NCBI RefSeq assembly: GCF_011299555.1
Contig: NZ_CP049857.1
Coordinates: 3,410,001-3,474,000, forward strand
Source of the DNA: Dysgonomonas sp. HDW5A
GTDB lineage: Bacteria; Bacteroidota; Bacteroidia; Bacteroidales; Dysgonomonadaceae
DNA length: 64,000 nucleotides
Direction: 5' to 3'
In this document: one piece after another, positions 17,635 to 26,301 of the stretch
How positions within the stretch are numbered: position 1 is the first letter of the stretch
Layout: every line of letters begins with the position of its first letter
Translations under genes and position numbers: made by a program
The notes under the pieces: generated by a model
Seen by the model: only the letters and a program-made list of their open reading frames with translations
Database searches by the model: none
What the model was told of the DNA's origin: nothing

Positions 17635-20600
17635 ATGTTAGAAAAGATTATACGCTTCAGTCTGAATCGCAAACTTATAGTTCTGCTATTTACGTTTGTC
17701 ATATTTTTTTATGGCATATATTCAGTATTCAACATACCCATAGGTGCTGTTCCCGATATAACAAACAATCAGGTGCAGGTTATAACTACGTCTACAAAAT
17801 TATCGACCGAAGATATCGAGCAGTTTATCACCTATCCGATAGAAATGGAAATGGCGAACCTGCCCGGAGTAAAAGAAATCCGTTCAGTATCAAAATTCGG
17901 GTTATCGGTAGTTACCATTGTGTTCGATGAAGATATGGGAACCTATTTGCCTCGTCAGTTGATTGCCGAAAAAATAAAGACAGCCTCAGAGATTATTCCT
18001 GATGGTTTTGGTGCTCCCGAAATGGGACCTATTTCAACGGGATTGGGCGAGATTTATCAATATATACTGGACGTAAAACCCGAATACAAAGACCGCTACT
18101 CAGTAGCCGACCTCCGCACTATTCAGGATTGGATAGTAAAACGACAATTGTCGGGTATTCCCGGAGTTGTAGAGATAAATACATGGGGAGGCTATCTGAA
18201 GCAATACGAAGTAGCCATTAATCCATCGCAACTAAAAGCTATGGATATAACGACCGGTGAAATTATAACCGCATTAGAAAAAAATAACAGCGTAGCAGGT
18301 GGAGCATATATCGAAAAGGTCAACCAAAGCTATTTTATACGTGGAGAAGGGAAAATAAACTCCATATATGATATTGAGAATATAGTTGTTAAAAATAAAA
18401 ACGGAGTCCCTGTACTGATTAAAGATATATCAACCGTTCGTTTTGGTAATGCTAATCGTTTTGGAGCTATTACAGGAAACGGAGAGGGCGAAAAAGTTCT
18501 GGGGCAAATAATGATGCTCAAGGGAGCCGATTCGAAGAAAGTAATTGATGCCGTAAAAAAGCGAGTGGAGGAAATCCAGCCTTCGTTACCCGAAGGAGTC
18601 TATATTAATGCCTTTCTTGAGCGTAGTGAGCTGGTTGCGAAAACAACTTTTACGGTAGCCGAAAATCTTATCTTAGGATGTCTGATCGTAATATTTGTAG
18701 TTGTGTTACTGCTTGGAAATATGCGTTCGGGTTTAGTTGTAGCCTCGGTTATACCACTGTGTTTGCTATTTGCTATTTCTCTGATGCGGATATTTGGAAT
18801 AGATGCCAACCTGATGAGCTTAGGAGCAATCGACTTTGGTATTATTATAGACGGTGCAGTAATTATTGTCGAATTTATTTCGTTTCAGATAACCTCCAAA
18901 GCTAGTGTACTTTCTCACTTATCTGTTCTGGAAAGACGAAGGGAAATAAACGAGATAACGGCAAGTAGTGCATCCAAGATGATGAACTCTGCTATTTTCG
19001 GGCAACTTATCATTCTTATTGTTTTTATACCTATCCTCTCACTTTCTGGAGTCGAAGGCAAAATGTTTCGCCCGATGGCATTAACTTTTAGTTTCGCCTT
19101 AATTGGAGCTATGATCCTCTGTTTGACTTATGTTCCCGTCATATCGTCGTTGATACTTAAACCTCAGGAACAACGACGCAATTCTATTAGTGCCCGAATT
19201 ATCAGTTTGCTTGTTAAACTATACTTACCTGTAATAACATTAGCACTTAAGCATACACGCAAAACATTGGCAGCTGCTGTTGGTTTGTTGATTATTGCAT
19301 TATTGGTGTTTTCGAGAATGGGAGGAGAATTTATACCCCAATTAGATGAAGGTGATTTTGTAATTCAACCAGTCCTTAAAACAGGGACTTCGCTAACTAA
19401 AACAATCGAAACAACTACTCTGATCGAGAAAACAATTCTGGATAAGTTTCCCGAAGTGGATCAAATTGTGAGCCGTATTGGTGCGGCTGAAGTTCCCACC
19501 GATCCGATGTCGATGGAAGAAAGTGATATTATCGTGAAACTAAAACCCAAAAGCGAATGGGTTTCGGCAAGCTCCAAAGATGAATTAGCAGACTTGATCA
19601 AAAAAGAGCTGGAGATAATACCCAATATGGATATCGAATTTACTCAGCCTATTGAAATGCGATTCAACGAATTGATCTCCGGTTCACGTTCGGATGTTGC
19701 TGTGAAAATATTTGGAGAAGATTTAGCTGTATTAGCAGAAAAAGCAGAGCAGATAAAACATGCTATTGCACATGTTGAAGGGGCATCAGATATTATTGTG
19801 GAAAAAATAGACGGACTTCCTCAAATGGCTGTCTCTTATGACCGCAAGCGAATAGCACAATACGGATTAAATATCTCGGATGTAAATGATATAGTTGCCA
19901 TGTCTTTTGCCGGACAAACTGTTGGTACGGTATTCGAAGGAGAGCGCCGTTTCGATTTAGTTGTGAGGATGTCGGAAGACTTGCGTAATGATATCGAAGA
20001 CTTGAAAAACCTCTATGTTCCCCTTCCTACCGGCGGACAAGTACCTTTGCGCGAATTGGCTGAAGTAGATTATACTGAAGGTCCTGCAAAAATATCACGC
20101 GATGACACCAAGCGTCGTGTTGTGATCGGGATAAATGTTCGAAGTAGAGATATGGAAAGTGTAGTGAAAGATATTTCACAAATAATTGATACAAAGATTA
20201 ACCTACCTTCGGGTTATTACGTTACCTATGGTGGTCAGTTCGAGAATTTGCAGAATGCTAAAAATCGTTTGATGATAGCTGTACCGGTAGCCTTGTGCCT
20301 TATTTTTATTCTACTGTATTTTGCGTTTGGTTCGCTCAGAGAAACCATGCTTGTTTTCACAGCCATTCCTTTATCAGCCGTAGGAGGTATTTTATTTCTA
20401 TGGATGCGGGGTATGCCTTTCAGTATTTCGGCAGGAGTGGGTTTTATTGCGTTGTTTGGTATAGCTGTTTTAAATGGAATTGTACTGATAGAGCATTTGA
20501 AAGAGTTGAGCCATAAGGGTATGAATAGTATTGACGAATTGATATTGAAAGGGACTATTGATCGTCTGCGTCCTGTAACACTAACAGCGGCGGCAGCAGC

Positions 20601-20769
20601 CTTAGGATTTCTTCCTATGGCGATATCTTCTTCCGCTGGAGCTGAGGTACAACGACCGTTGGCTACCGTTGTGATCGGGGGGCTTTTTACAGCTACCATG
20701 CTGACCATGATTGTATTACCCGTTCTGTTTAAAATGTTTGATAAAAATCTGAGAAATAATGAGAAATAG
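17635..20769 (+). CDS. czcA: CzcA/CusA-family heavy-metal RND efflux pump
   Basis: 1044 residues, typical length. Inner-membrane proton-driven pump with twelve predicted membrane helices and two large periplasmic loops. The fourth helix carries DFGIIIDGAVIIVE near residue 400. DFG...DGA is the signature of the divalent-cation (Zn/Co/Cd/Ni) heavy-metal RND branch, whereas copper/silver pumps differ at this helix. Start is ATG 17635. It overlaps the TolC-like gene by 11 bp, and the adaptor follows 3 bp after that, so the three form one operon behind the two-component genes. Metal preference is inferred from the motif. Confidence 0.9.
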   Translation: MLEKIIRFSLNRKLIVLLFTFVIFFYGIYSVFNIPIGAVPDITNNQVQVITTSTKLSTEDIEQFITYPIEMEMANLPGVKEIRSVSKFGLSVVTIVFDEDMGTYLPRQLIAEKIKTASEIIPDGFGAPEMGPISTGLGEIYQYILDVKPEYKDRYSVADLRTIQDWIVKRQLSGIPGVVEINTWGGYLKQYEVAINPSQLKAMDITTGEIITALEKNNSVAGGAYIEKVNQSYFIRGEGKINSIYDIENIVVKNKNGVPVLIKDISTVRFGNANRFGAITGNGEGEKVLGQIMMLKGADSKKVIDAVKKRVEEIQPSLPEGVYINAFLERSELVAKTTFTVAENLILGCLIVIFVVVLLLGNMRSGLVVASVIPLCLLFAISLMRIFGIDANLMSLGAIDFGIIIDGAVIIVEFISFQITSKASVLSHLSVLERRREINEITASSASKMMNSAIFGQLIILIVFIPILSLSGVEGKMFRPMALTFSFALIGAMILCLTYVPVISSLILKPQEQRRNSISARIISLLVKLYLPVITLALKHTRKTLAAAVGLLIIALLVFSRMGGEFIPQLDEGDFVIQPVLKTGTSLTKTIETTTLIEKTILDKFPEVDQIVSRIGAAEVPTDPMSMEESDIIVKLKPKSEWVSASSKDELADLIKKELEIIPNMDIEFTQPIEMRFNELISGSRSDVAVKIFGEDLAVLAEKAEQIKHAIAHVEGASDIIVEKIDGLPQMAVSYDRKRIAQYGLNISDVNDIVAMSFAGQTVGTVFEGERRFDLVVRMSEDLRNDIEDLKNLYVPLPTGGQVPLRELAEVDYTEGPAKISRDDTKRRVVIGINVRSRDMESVVKDISQIIDTKINLPSGYYVTYGGQFENLQNAKNRLMIAVPVALCLIFILLYFAFGSLRETMLVFTAIPLSAVGGILFLWMRGMPFSISAGVGFIALFGIAVLNGIVLIEHLKELSHKGMNSIDELILKGTIDRLRPVTLTAAAAALGFLPMAISSSAGAEVQRPLATVVIGGLFTATMLTMIVLPVLFKMFDKNLRNNEK

Positions 20770-21967
20770 ACATATTAGAATACTCGCTTTAACAAGCCTT
20801 ATTCTGTTAGGTACTTCTGTATACAGCCAGAATGTGAATACCGAACTCAGCCATTTGATAGAGCAGGCTTTCAATAATAATAAAGGTCTGAAATCGTATC
20901 AACTACAAGTAGAGTCGGCCAAAGCTTATATGGGCACTGCTTATGATTTTAATAAGACTTCGGTGTACTACGGTTATGATGAAAATAATATTGCTCGTAA
21001 TGATAAAGCTCTGCGTGTTTTTGGTATCGAACAAACTTTTTTGTTTCCGACCGTATATGGAGCACAACACACTGTTTATAAATCTCAATGGGAGCAAAAG
21101 AAAGCTCTATACGAAATAGAAAAAAATAAACTGAGACTTGATATATCACAGCTATACGAAGACATTGTCTATTTGCGGAATAAAGAAAAACTTTATATGC
21201 ATCTAGATACTTTATATGCTGAGTTTTCGAGGGCGGGTAATCGCCGATTCGAATTAGGTGAATCTAACTATCTTGAAAAAATAACGGCAACGGCAAAGTC
21301 AAAGCAGATACATACTACTTTAGTTCAGTTGATAAGCCGGAAAAGGGCAAGCTATGAGCAATTAAAGGCATTGGTTCAAAGTGATGAAATTCCGCAGATA
21401 AACAAAGATGATCTTGAACTGCTCTATTTAGATGATGCGAGTATAGGTCGAGGCCTCCAAACGGAATATATGGAAAGGGTTAGCCGGACATATCAATCGC
21501 AAATGAAACTACAAAATCATAATTGGCTCCCCGATATTAATATAGAGCTTTTTACGGGAACCAATAGAGGTTTAGGATACTATCAGAATGGTTTCCAGAT
21601 AGGCGTATCTATTCCCTTGTTTTTTTCGGGGAATATTGCGAAAAAGAAAACGGCAAAACTCGACCTGCTAAGTTGGGAAGATGAACGCAGCAATAAAGAA
21701 ATAAAAATGGAGCGTTTCTATATGCAAAAGCAAGCAGAATTGGATCAGCATAAGGAAATGATAAGGTATTATAACGAGAACGGAAAAAATCTATCTCAGG
21801 AGATTCTTAAAACTGCCGAGATGAGTTATAAAAACGGCGAAATAGACTTCTTCCAGTATATTCAAAGTATGGAGAATGTAATTACTATAGAGCTCGATTA
21901 TCTCGAAAGTGTTTTGTCATATAACAAATCTTATTTAGAACTGTATTACTTTAATTTTAATGATTAG
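20759..21967 (+). CDS. TolC-family outer-membrane efflux protein
   Basis: 402 residues with a signal peptide (LLGTSVYSQN). Long coiled-coil-forming helices with an internal duplication are typical of the TolC/CusC family. It is at the short end of the family, as is common for Bacteroidota metal-efflux members. It forms the outer-membrane channel for the RND pump encoded by the overlapping upstream gene. Confidence 0.88.
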   Translation: MRNRHIRILALTSLILLGTSVYSQNVNTELSHLIEQAFNNNKGLKSYQLQVESAKAYMGTAYDFNKTSVYYGYDENNIARNDKALRVFGIEQTFLFPTVYGAQHTVYKSQWEQKKALYEIEKNKLRLDISQLYEDIVYLRNKEKLYMHLDTLYAEFSRAGNRRFELGESNYLEKITATAKSKQIHTTLVQLISRKRASYEQLKALVQSDEIPQINKDDLELLYLDDASIGRGLQTEYMERVSRTYQSQMKLQNHNWLPDINIELFTGTNRGLGYYQNGFQIGVSIPLFFSGNIAKKKTAKLDLLSWEDERSNKEIKMERFYMQKQAELDQHKEMIRYYNENGKNLSQEILKTAEMSYKNGEIDFFQYIQSMENVITIELDYLESVLSYNKSYLELYYFNFND

Positions 21968-21970
21968 AAG

Positions 21971-23104
21971 ATGAAAAAGTATAATTATATATTCTCAATT
22001 TTAGTAGGATTTGCCTTGATAGCATGCGGTGGAGACAAAAAAAACGGAGAAGAGACATCTATGGTTGAAGAAGATAACTCTGTTGTTGTGGTTACACAGG
22101 ATCAGTTCAAGACCATGAAAATGGAAATCTCACCATTAGTGGAAAAAGATTTCGATGTGGTGATCAAAGCTTCGGGTAAAATTGATGTTCCACCACAGAA
22201 TAGAGCAAAAGTAACTTCTTTTGTCGGTGGTTTTGTAAAATCTTTATATCATATGGTCGGAGATAAAGTCTCTAAGGGACAACCCTTGCTAATATTAGAG
22301 AGCCCCGAATATTTGGATATCCAACAATCTTATCTTGAAATTTTCGGACAATTATCCTATCTTAAATCCGAGTATGAAAGACAAAGAACCCTTTTCAATG
22401 AGAAAATAGCTTCTCAAAAGAAATATATGGAAGCCGAAAGCGATTATAAAAAGGCTAAAGCTACCTATGAAAGTCTACGTCAAAAATTACGTATACTAAA
22501 TATTAGTCCCGAACAGGTAGAACAAGGAAAGTTATCGTCGTCAGTTACTGTTTATGCTCCAATTACAGGAGATATTACGATAATAAATGCCAATATGGGG
22601 ATGGCTGTATCTCCCAGCGATGTAATAATGGAAATAGTTGATACTAAATTTTTGCATTTGGAATTATCCGTTTTTGAGAAAAATGTATTCGATCTTAAAA
22701 ATGGTCAAAAGGTAAAATTCATAATACCACAAATTTCGTCAGATGAATTTGAGGCAACGGTATCACTTATCGGCAAATCGGTTGAAGGTAATGACCGCAT
22801 TGTTACAGTCTATGCGACCTTGGATGAATCGACCAAACAAAAATTGCTGACGGGTATGTTTGTTGAAGCCCAGATTGTTGCAAGCTCTAAAAAGGTATTG
22901 AGTGTACCTGTAGATGCCTTGACAAGCGAAGAAAGCAACCAATTTTTGCTTGTTCTGGAATCTGAAAAAGATGGCAACTATACTTTCCGTAAGACTCTTG
23001 TTAAGACCGGTGATCGGAATGGAGAATGGATTGAAGTCATTCTTGATAATAATATTAAAGCCGACGCTCAGATATTGGTAAAAGGAGTGTATGATGTGAT
23101 TTGA
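21971..23104 (+). CDS. RND efflux periplasmic adaptor (CusB/CzcB-like), lipoprotein
   Basis: 377 residues. Lipobox LIAC (Cys19). Membrane-fusion-protein layout: beta-barrel and lipoyl half-motif near 60-105 (GGFVKSLYHMVGDKVSKGQP), helical hairpin (about 110-175), second lipoyl half (VYAPITGDITIINANMG), then the barrel and C-terminal domain. It bridges the pump and the TolC-like channel. It is the last gene of the operon and is closed by a terminator at 23137. Confidence 0.9.
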   Translation: MKKYNYIFSILVGFALIACGGDKKNGEETSMVEEDNSVVVVTQDQFKTMKMEISPLVEKDFDVVIKASGKIDVPPQNRAKVTSFVGGFVKSLYHMVGDKVSKGQPLLILESPEYLDIQQSYLEIFGQLSYLKSEYERQRTLFNEKIASQKKYMEAESDYKKAKATYESLRQKLRILNISPEQVEQGKLSSSVTVYAPITGDITIINANMGMAVSPSDVIMEIVDTKFLHLELSVFEKNVFDLKNGQKVKFIIPQISSDEFEATVSLIGKSVEGNDRIVTVYATLDESTKQKLLTGMFVEAQIVASSKKVLSVPVDALTSEESNQFLLVLESEKDGNYTFRKTLVKTGDRNGEWIEVILDNNIKADAQILVKGVYDVI

Positions 23105-23136
23105 TTATATATTGATAGGGTAGGAGAGTATGAAAA

Positions 23137-23178
23137 GTGTCTCTAAATAAAATGTTTAGAGACACTTCCTTTTTTATT
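23137..23178. terminator. Intrinsic terminator between convergent genes
   Basis: Perfect 11-bp stem GTGTCTCTAAA / TTTAGAGACAC with a 7-nt loop. It is followed on the plus strand by TTCCTTTTTTATTT and on the minus strand by a short T-run, so it may serve both directions. Confidence 0.85.
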
Positions 23179-23848
23179 TCTTATATACTTTAAGATCTCT
23201 AAAAAAGCCCTCTGTACCTACATCTACAAAGAGTCCGATAGCTCCCTGCATATTGCCTCCTAACTTCAAATCGTTTACAATTAGTGATGGCTGTTCGTTG
23301 TTGTTGAGATATAATCTGGCTTTTTGATCTTGTACTTCTATTCTGATTTGAATCCATTCATTTAATCCCATATCTGCATAAGATTCATACATTTCGGGCG
23401 ATTCTTTCCTCAATCGCTGATATTTATAATCGGCGTAAGCAAAGTATTGAATACTATGATTTCGTCGTACCTGATCTTCTGCTCTACCATTTGTAGGACG
23501 AATATATATACTCTCAAATTTCGAATTATCCTCGTTAATACGGAACGCTATGCCGATAAATCCCCGTGAGAAATCAGGAGCATCATGTAAAAGTCGGCTT
23601 AATACCTTTACTTCTATCGTTCCATTCGAAAAATCTAAATTATTGATTCGTACAAATGTGCACTCATCAAACTCTTTTATGGTCGAATCTTTAATGACTC
23701 TGACCACTTTTTCATCGTCCAATGTCTCTAATGACATAAATGAGTTTATTGCTTTCAGGTTCTTCTCTTTCAGGTCTATTGTTTGTGAATGTAACCCTGA
23801 AGCTAAGAGTACAAAACAGCATAAAATTAAAAAAACGCTTCTTTTCAT
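23174..23848 (-). CDS. Exported concanavalin-A-like/DUF1080-like protein
   Basis: 224 residues, with a signal peptide ending in LLASGLHSQ. The rest fits a jelly-roll lectin/glucanase-like fold as in DUF1080 or LamG-like proteins: FIGIAFRINED, NEWIQIRIEVQDQKARLYL and AIGLFVDVGTEGFFRDLKVY are the usual strands. No catalytic motif is recognised. It is a stand-alone gene on the opposite strand from the efflux operon. Its upstream region contains one copy of a 91-bp dispersed element. Confidence 0.65.
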   Translation of the reverse strand: MKRSVFLILCCFVLLASGLHSQTIDLKEKNLKAINSFMSLETLDDEKVVRVIKDSTIKEFDECTFVRINNLDFSNGTIEVKVLSRLLHDAPDFSRGFIGIAFRINEDNSKFESIYIRPTNGRAEDQVRRNHSIQYFAYADYKYQRLRKESPEMYESYADMGLNEWIQIRIEVQDQKARLYLNNNEQPSLIVNDLKLGGNMQGAIGLFVDVGTEGFFRDLKVYKK

Positions 23849-23871
23849 TATGTTGATTTTTTCTGTGTTTT

Positions 23872-23962
23872 AAGTTTGCATAACTATTTATTGCTTTGCC
23901 AAGTGAAACAATGATAAGTAGTTATGTCCTTAAAATGTATCATTAAATATTTCCTTTTACTT
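23872..23962 (+). repeat. Dispersed 91-bp intergenic element, copy A
   Basis: Matches 44017-44107 over 91 bp without gaps; I count 73 identical positions (80 percent), mostly transitions. It lies upstream of the minus-strand jelly-roll gene. Confidence 0.7.
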
Positions 23963-24087
23963 AATTATCTAGTTTTATCCCTATTTCTTTTTAGAGTAAC
24001 AAAGTGACAAATACCCACACAATTTACTAAGAATAAGCAAGCATCTGTAAGAATACCTGCTTATTTATTTTAAGAAATAAAGATTCT

Positions 24088-24735
24088 TTATTTCACATAT
24101 TTGAATGTGCTATTCCATCCATTATAGAGAATACCTTGTGCAACATATAATTGTCCCATATATTCTAATGCTCGTGAAGACTCGATTTTTCCTGTATCAT
24201 AAGATTCCCATCCGAATTTTTCAACTATTGATGAAATTTTATCTTTTGCTTGTTCGTCATTTCCTGCAAGAAAAACTGTCCCTTTTTCGCTTAATACAGG
24301 TCTGTACATCAGGTGTGCACCTACCGTATTCATTGCTTTGATAACATGAGTTGAAGGAAGTAATTTCTGTATTTTTTCAGCAAGAGACTCTTCAGGAGTT
24401 GTGATTAACTTAATCACTCCGTTGCCAGGAGCTTCTGCCGACAATGCGTTGGTTATATCCCAAAGTATTTTCCCTTCGAATTTCTGAACTCCTATTTCTT
24501 GAATTACATCTACTAGAGCTGATCCGGGTACAGGTAACACGATAACATCACCGAATTCTACAGCCTCAGTATAACTTGTAATACTTACATTACTGTGTGC
24601 CTTTTTTAGTTTAGTAATATTCTCACTATCTTTTTCTAAACTACGTGAGCCTACTTTTACATCGTAACCTTCGCTGATTAATCCATTTACTAATGCCTGT
24701 GCAACATTTCCTGTTCCAATTACTGCTATTTTCAT
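24088..24735 (-). CDS. NADPH-dependent F420-reductase-like NAD(P)-binding oxidoreductase
   Basis: 215 residues. The N-terminal Rossmann motif GTGNVAQALVNGL is followed by the VGSRS phosphate-binding turn, and the overall pattern is that of the F420_oxidored/NADP oxidoreductase family, which also includes many F420-free bacterial proteins. Cytosolic; substrate unknown. It is divergent from an HxlR-type regulator, and the shared region holds an inverted repeat with TACAAGTG/CACTTGTA arms, so HxlR control is likely. Such pairs typically answer electrophiles or oxidants, which is inference here. Confidence 0.8.
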   Translation of the reverse strand: MKIAVIGTGNVAQALVNGLISEGYDVKVGSRSLEKDSENITKLKKAHSNVSITSYTEAVEFGDVIVLPVPGSALVDVIQEIGVQKFEGKILWDITNALSAEAPGNGVIKLITTPEESLAEKIQKLLPSTHVIKAMNTVGAHLMYRPVLSEKGTVFLAGNDEQAKDKISSIVEKFGWESYDTGKIESSRALEYMGQLYVAQGILYNGWNSTFKYVK

Positions 24736-24809
24736 AATGTCATTATTTTAAATGATGAATGTTTATTATTCTATTAATTATTTCAAAATTAGTCTGATTA
24801 GATAGTTTC

Positions 24810-24836
24810 TACAAGTGGGTTTGTTACGCACTTGTA
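24810..24836. promoter_or_regulatory. Candidate HxlR operator between divergent genes
   Basis: Inverted repeat TACAAGTG (24810-24817) and CACTTGTA (24829-24836), 11-nt spacer, in the intergenic region shared by the oxidoreductase and the HxlR gene. Confidence 0.6.
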
Positions 24837-24972
24837 AGGTTAGTAATAATGATTATCAAAGTATTAATGATTGCTCTTTTAACCAGATTTAACTATTTGG
24901 GAATAATAATCTTTTTTGAAGTTTCATTCTTTTGGAGAGTAATGTATTTTTGTAGAAAAATACTTTAAAACG

Positions 24973-25308
24973 ATGAAAGAATTAGATTTAAAATATCCAA
25001 CCTGTCCTATCCGAAATGTGCTTAGTCGATTTAGTGATAAATGGTCATTATTAGTTTTGTGCATATTATTTCCTAATAAAACAATGCGTTATGGTGAGAT
25101 AAAAAATGCTATTCCTGATATTTCACAGAAGATGTTAACTAATACATTGAAAAATCTGGAAGAATACAACCTGATAAAAAGAGTCGCTTATGCCGAGATT
25201 CCTCCACGTGTAGAATATTCGGTTACAGAGGTGGGTAAAAGTTTTATCCCTGCAGTAGAGATAATGATTAATTGGGCACAGGAGAATTTTGAAGAAGTAA
25301 GCAAATAA
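24973..25308 (+). CDS. HxlR-family transcriptional regulator
   Basis: 111 residues, the full length of the family. Winged helix-turn-helix with the family hallmarks: an N-terminal Cys (Cys11 in TCPIRNVL), FSDKWSLLVL, ISQKMLTNTLKNLEE and PPRVEYSVTE. In studied HxlR/DUF24 proteins this Cys senses reactive electrophiles or oxidants. Divergent from the F420-reductase-like gene, its probable target. Confidence 0.9.
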   Translation: MKELDLKYPTCPIRNVLSRFSDKWSLLVLCILFPNKTMRYGEIKNAIPDISQKMLTNTLKNLEEYNLIKRVAYAEIPPRVEYSVTEVGKSFIPAVEIMINWAQENFEEVSK

Positions 25309-25339
25309 AAGATAATGCTAGAGATAATTCTCTAAAATA

Positions 25340-25381
25340 AAAACGACTGCTTATCCTAAAAAGATAAGCAGTCGTTTTTTT
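25340..25381. terminator. Bidirectional terminator between HxlR gene and tRNA-Arg
   Basis: Perfect 16-bp stem (25340-25355 and 25363-25378) with loop CTAAAAA and T-runs on both strands. It ends the plus-strand HxlR transcript and the minus-strand tRNA transcript. Confidence 0.9.
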
Positions 25382-25389
25382 CTAATTTG

Positions 25390-25463
<74 letters not shown>

Positions 25464-25650
25464 TCACCTTTTGGCTTAGCGAGTGCAAAGATAGATATTT
25501 TTCTTAAAAAAGAAAATATTATAAGGAAAAGTTTTATAAAGTTTATAAATAAAGGCTTTTCTTCATATTTATATCGATTTATAAGCGAATGCCGCTTTAA
25601 TAATCTTTTGACGTTTATTTTGAAGTTATTGATTTTTATAAAAAAAGTAA

Positions 25651-25750
25651 GATTGTCATCCCGACAACCTTACTCTATTATTAACCTTAAATCTAATACT
25701 ATGAAAAACACATATTATTAACATTTACCTATGTGAAAAAGTTCAATGAA
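25651..25750 (+). repeat. Hairpin plus mini-ORF direct repeat, copy 1
   Basis: Hairpin TTGTC-ATCCC-GACAA with partly paired flanks, then a 39-bp block (25680-25718) identical to copy 2, which contains ATG AAA AAC ACA TAT TAT followed here by a stop (MKNTYY). Lies in an 840-bp stretch without large genes. Confidence 0.7.
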
Positions 25751-25810
25751 TAAATTTTATCTATAAATATTTGTTTGTTTTTTATGAAAGTACTGATCTG
25801 TCAAAAAAAG

Positions 25811-25915
25811 AATTGGTTGTCATCCCGACAACCAATCTCCATTAACCTTAAATCTAATACTATGAAAAACACATATTATAAACAATTGACTCTATGATAA
25901 AGTTTTATGAATTGT
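25811..25915 (+). repeat. Hairpin plus mini-ORF direct repeat, copy 2
   Basis: Perfect hairpin ATTGGTTGTC-ATCCC-GACAACCAAT (25812-25836), then the 39-bp block (25841-25879) identical to copy 1, 161 bp further on. Here the mini-ORF reads MKNTYYKQLTL before its stop (25862-25897). Confidence 0.7.
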
Positions 25916-25976
25916 TCCTATGCATGTATAAATGCATTTGATAACTAAATCTACGAGTCGAAAAGTATCTTAAAAA

Positions 25977-26138
25977 TTATCCTCTTTCCTGAGTGTTTCC
26001 ATCAGGATTTATTCTATTTACTGCAGCTTTGACTTCTTTGTTGCTAATGGGCTGCGGAGTTTGATTACTTTTATCTCTGCGGGCTTCTTCGTAGCCTTTA
26101 AAATCTATAGAAGATTTTATTATATCATTTTGTTTCAT
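25977..26138 (-). CDS. Small hypothetical protein, 53 residues
   Basis: ATG at 26138 and TAA at 25977-25979. The product is hydrophilic and charged, beginning MKQNDIIKSSIDFKGYEEA and ending in INPDGNTQERG; no signal peptide or membrane segment. It follows the baeRF3 gene on the same strand, beyond a hairpin. Balanced amino-acid use and absence of other coding in this stretch favour a real gene. Function unknown. Confidence 0.5.
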   Translation of the reverse strand: MKQNDIIKSSIDFKGYEEARRDKSNQTPQPISNKEVKAAVNRINPDGNTQERG

Positions 26139-26239
26139 AACTTGATAGATTTATGTTTATATACAGATAACATATTATGTATGTATTATGTTTTAATGAC
26201 ACTGTATAATTTATAAGCTATCAGCTTTGTCTATATGTA

Positions 26240-26273
26240 AATAAGGGTTTTAGAACATACTCAAACCCTTATT
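26240..26273 (-). terminator. Hairpin after the baeRF3 gene
   Basis: Perfect 11-bp stem AATAAGGGTTT / AAACCCTTATT with a 12-nt loop, 29 bp beyond the stop codon; short T-rich tract on the minus strand and five T on the plus strand. Confidence 0.7.
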
Positions 26274-26301
26274 TTTGTATTCGAATTAGTTGGTATCAAG
26301 G

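Noticed and set aside
20235-20708. Minus-strand frame of 157 codons inside the CzcA-type gene
   Set aside because: Shadow frame opposite conserved RND helices.
23872-23962. Insertion sequence or MITE with terminal repeats
   Set aside because: I found no terminal inverted repeats or target duplications, and only two diverged copies in this window; kept only as a dispersed repeat.
25651-25915. CRISPR array
   Set aside because: Only two units 161 bp apart, with a mini-ORF and no regular spacers or cas genes.
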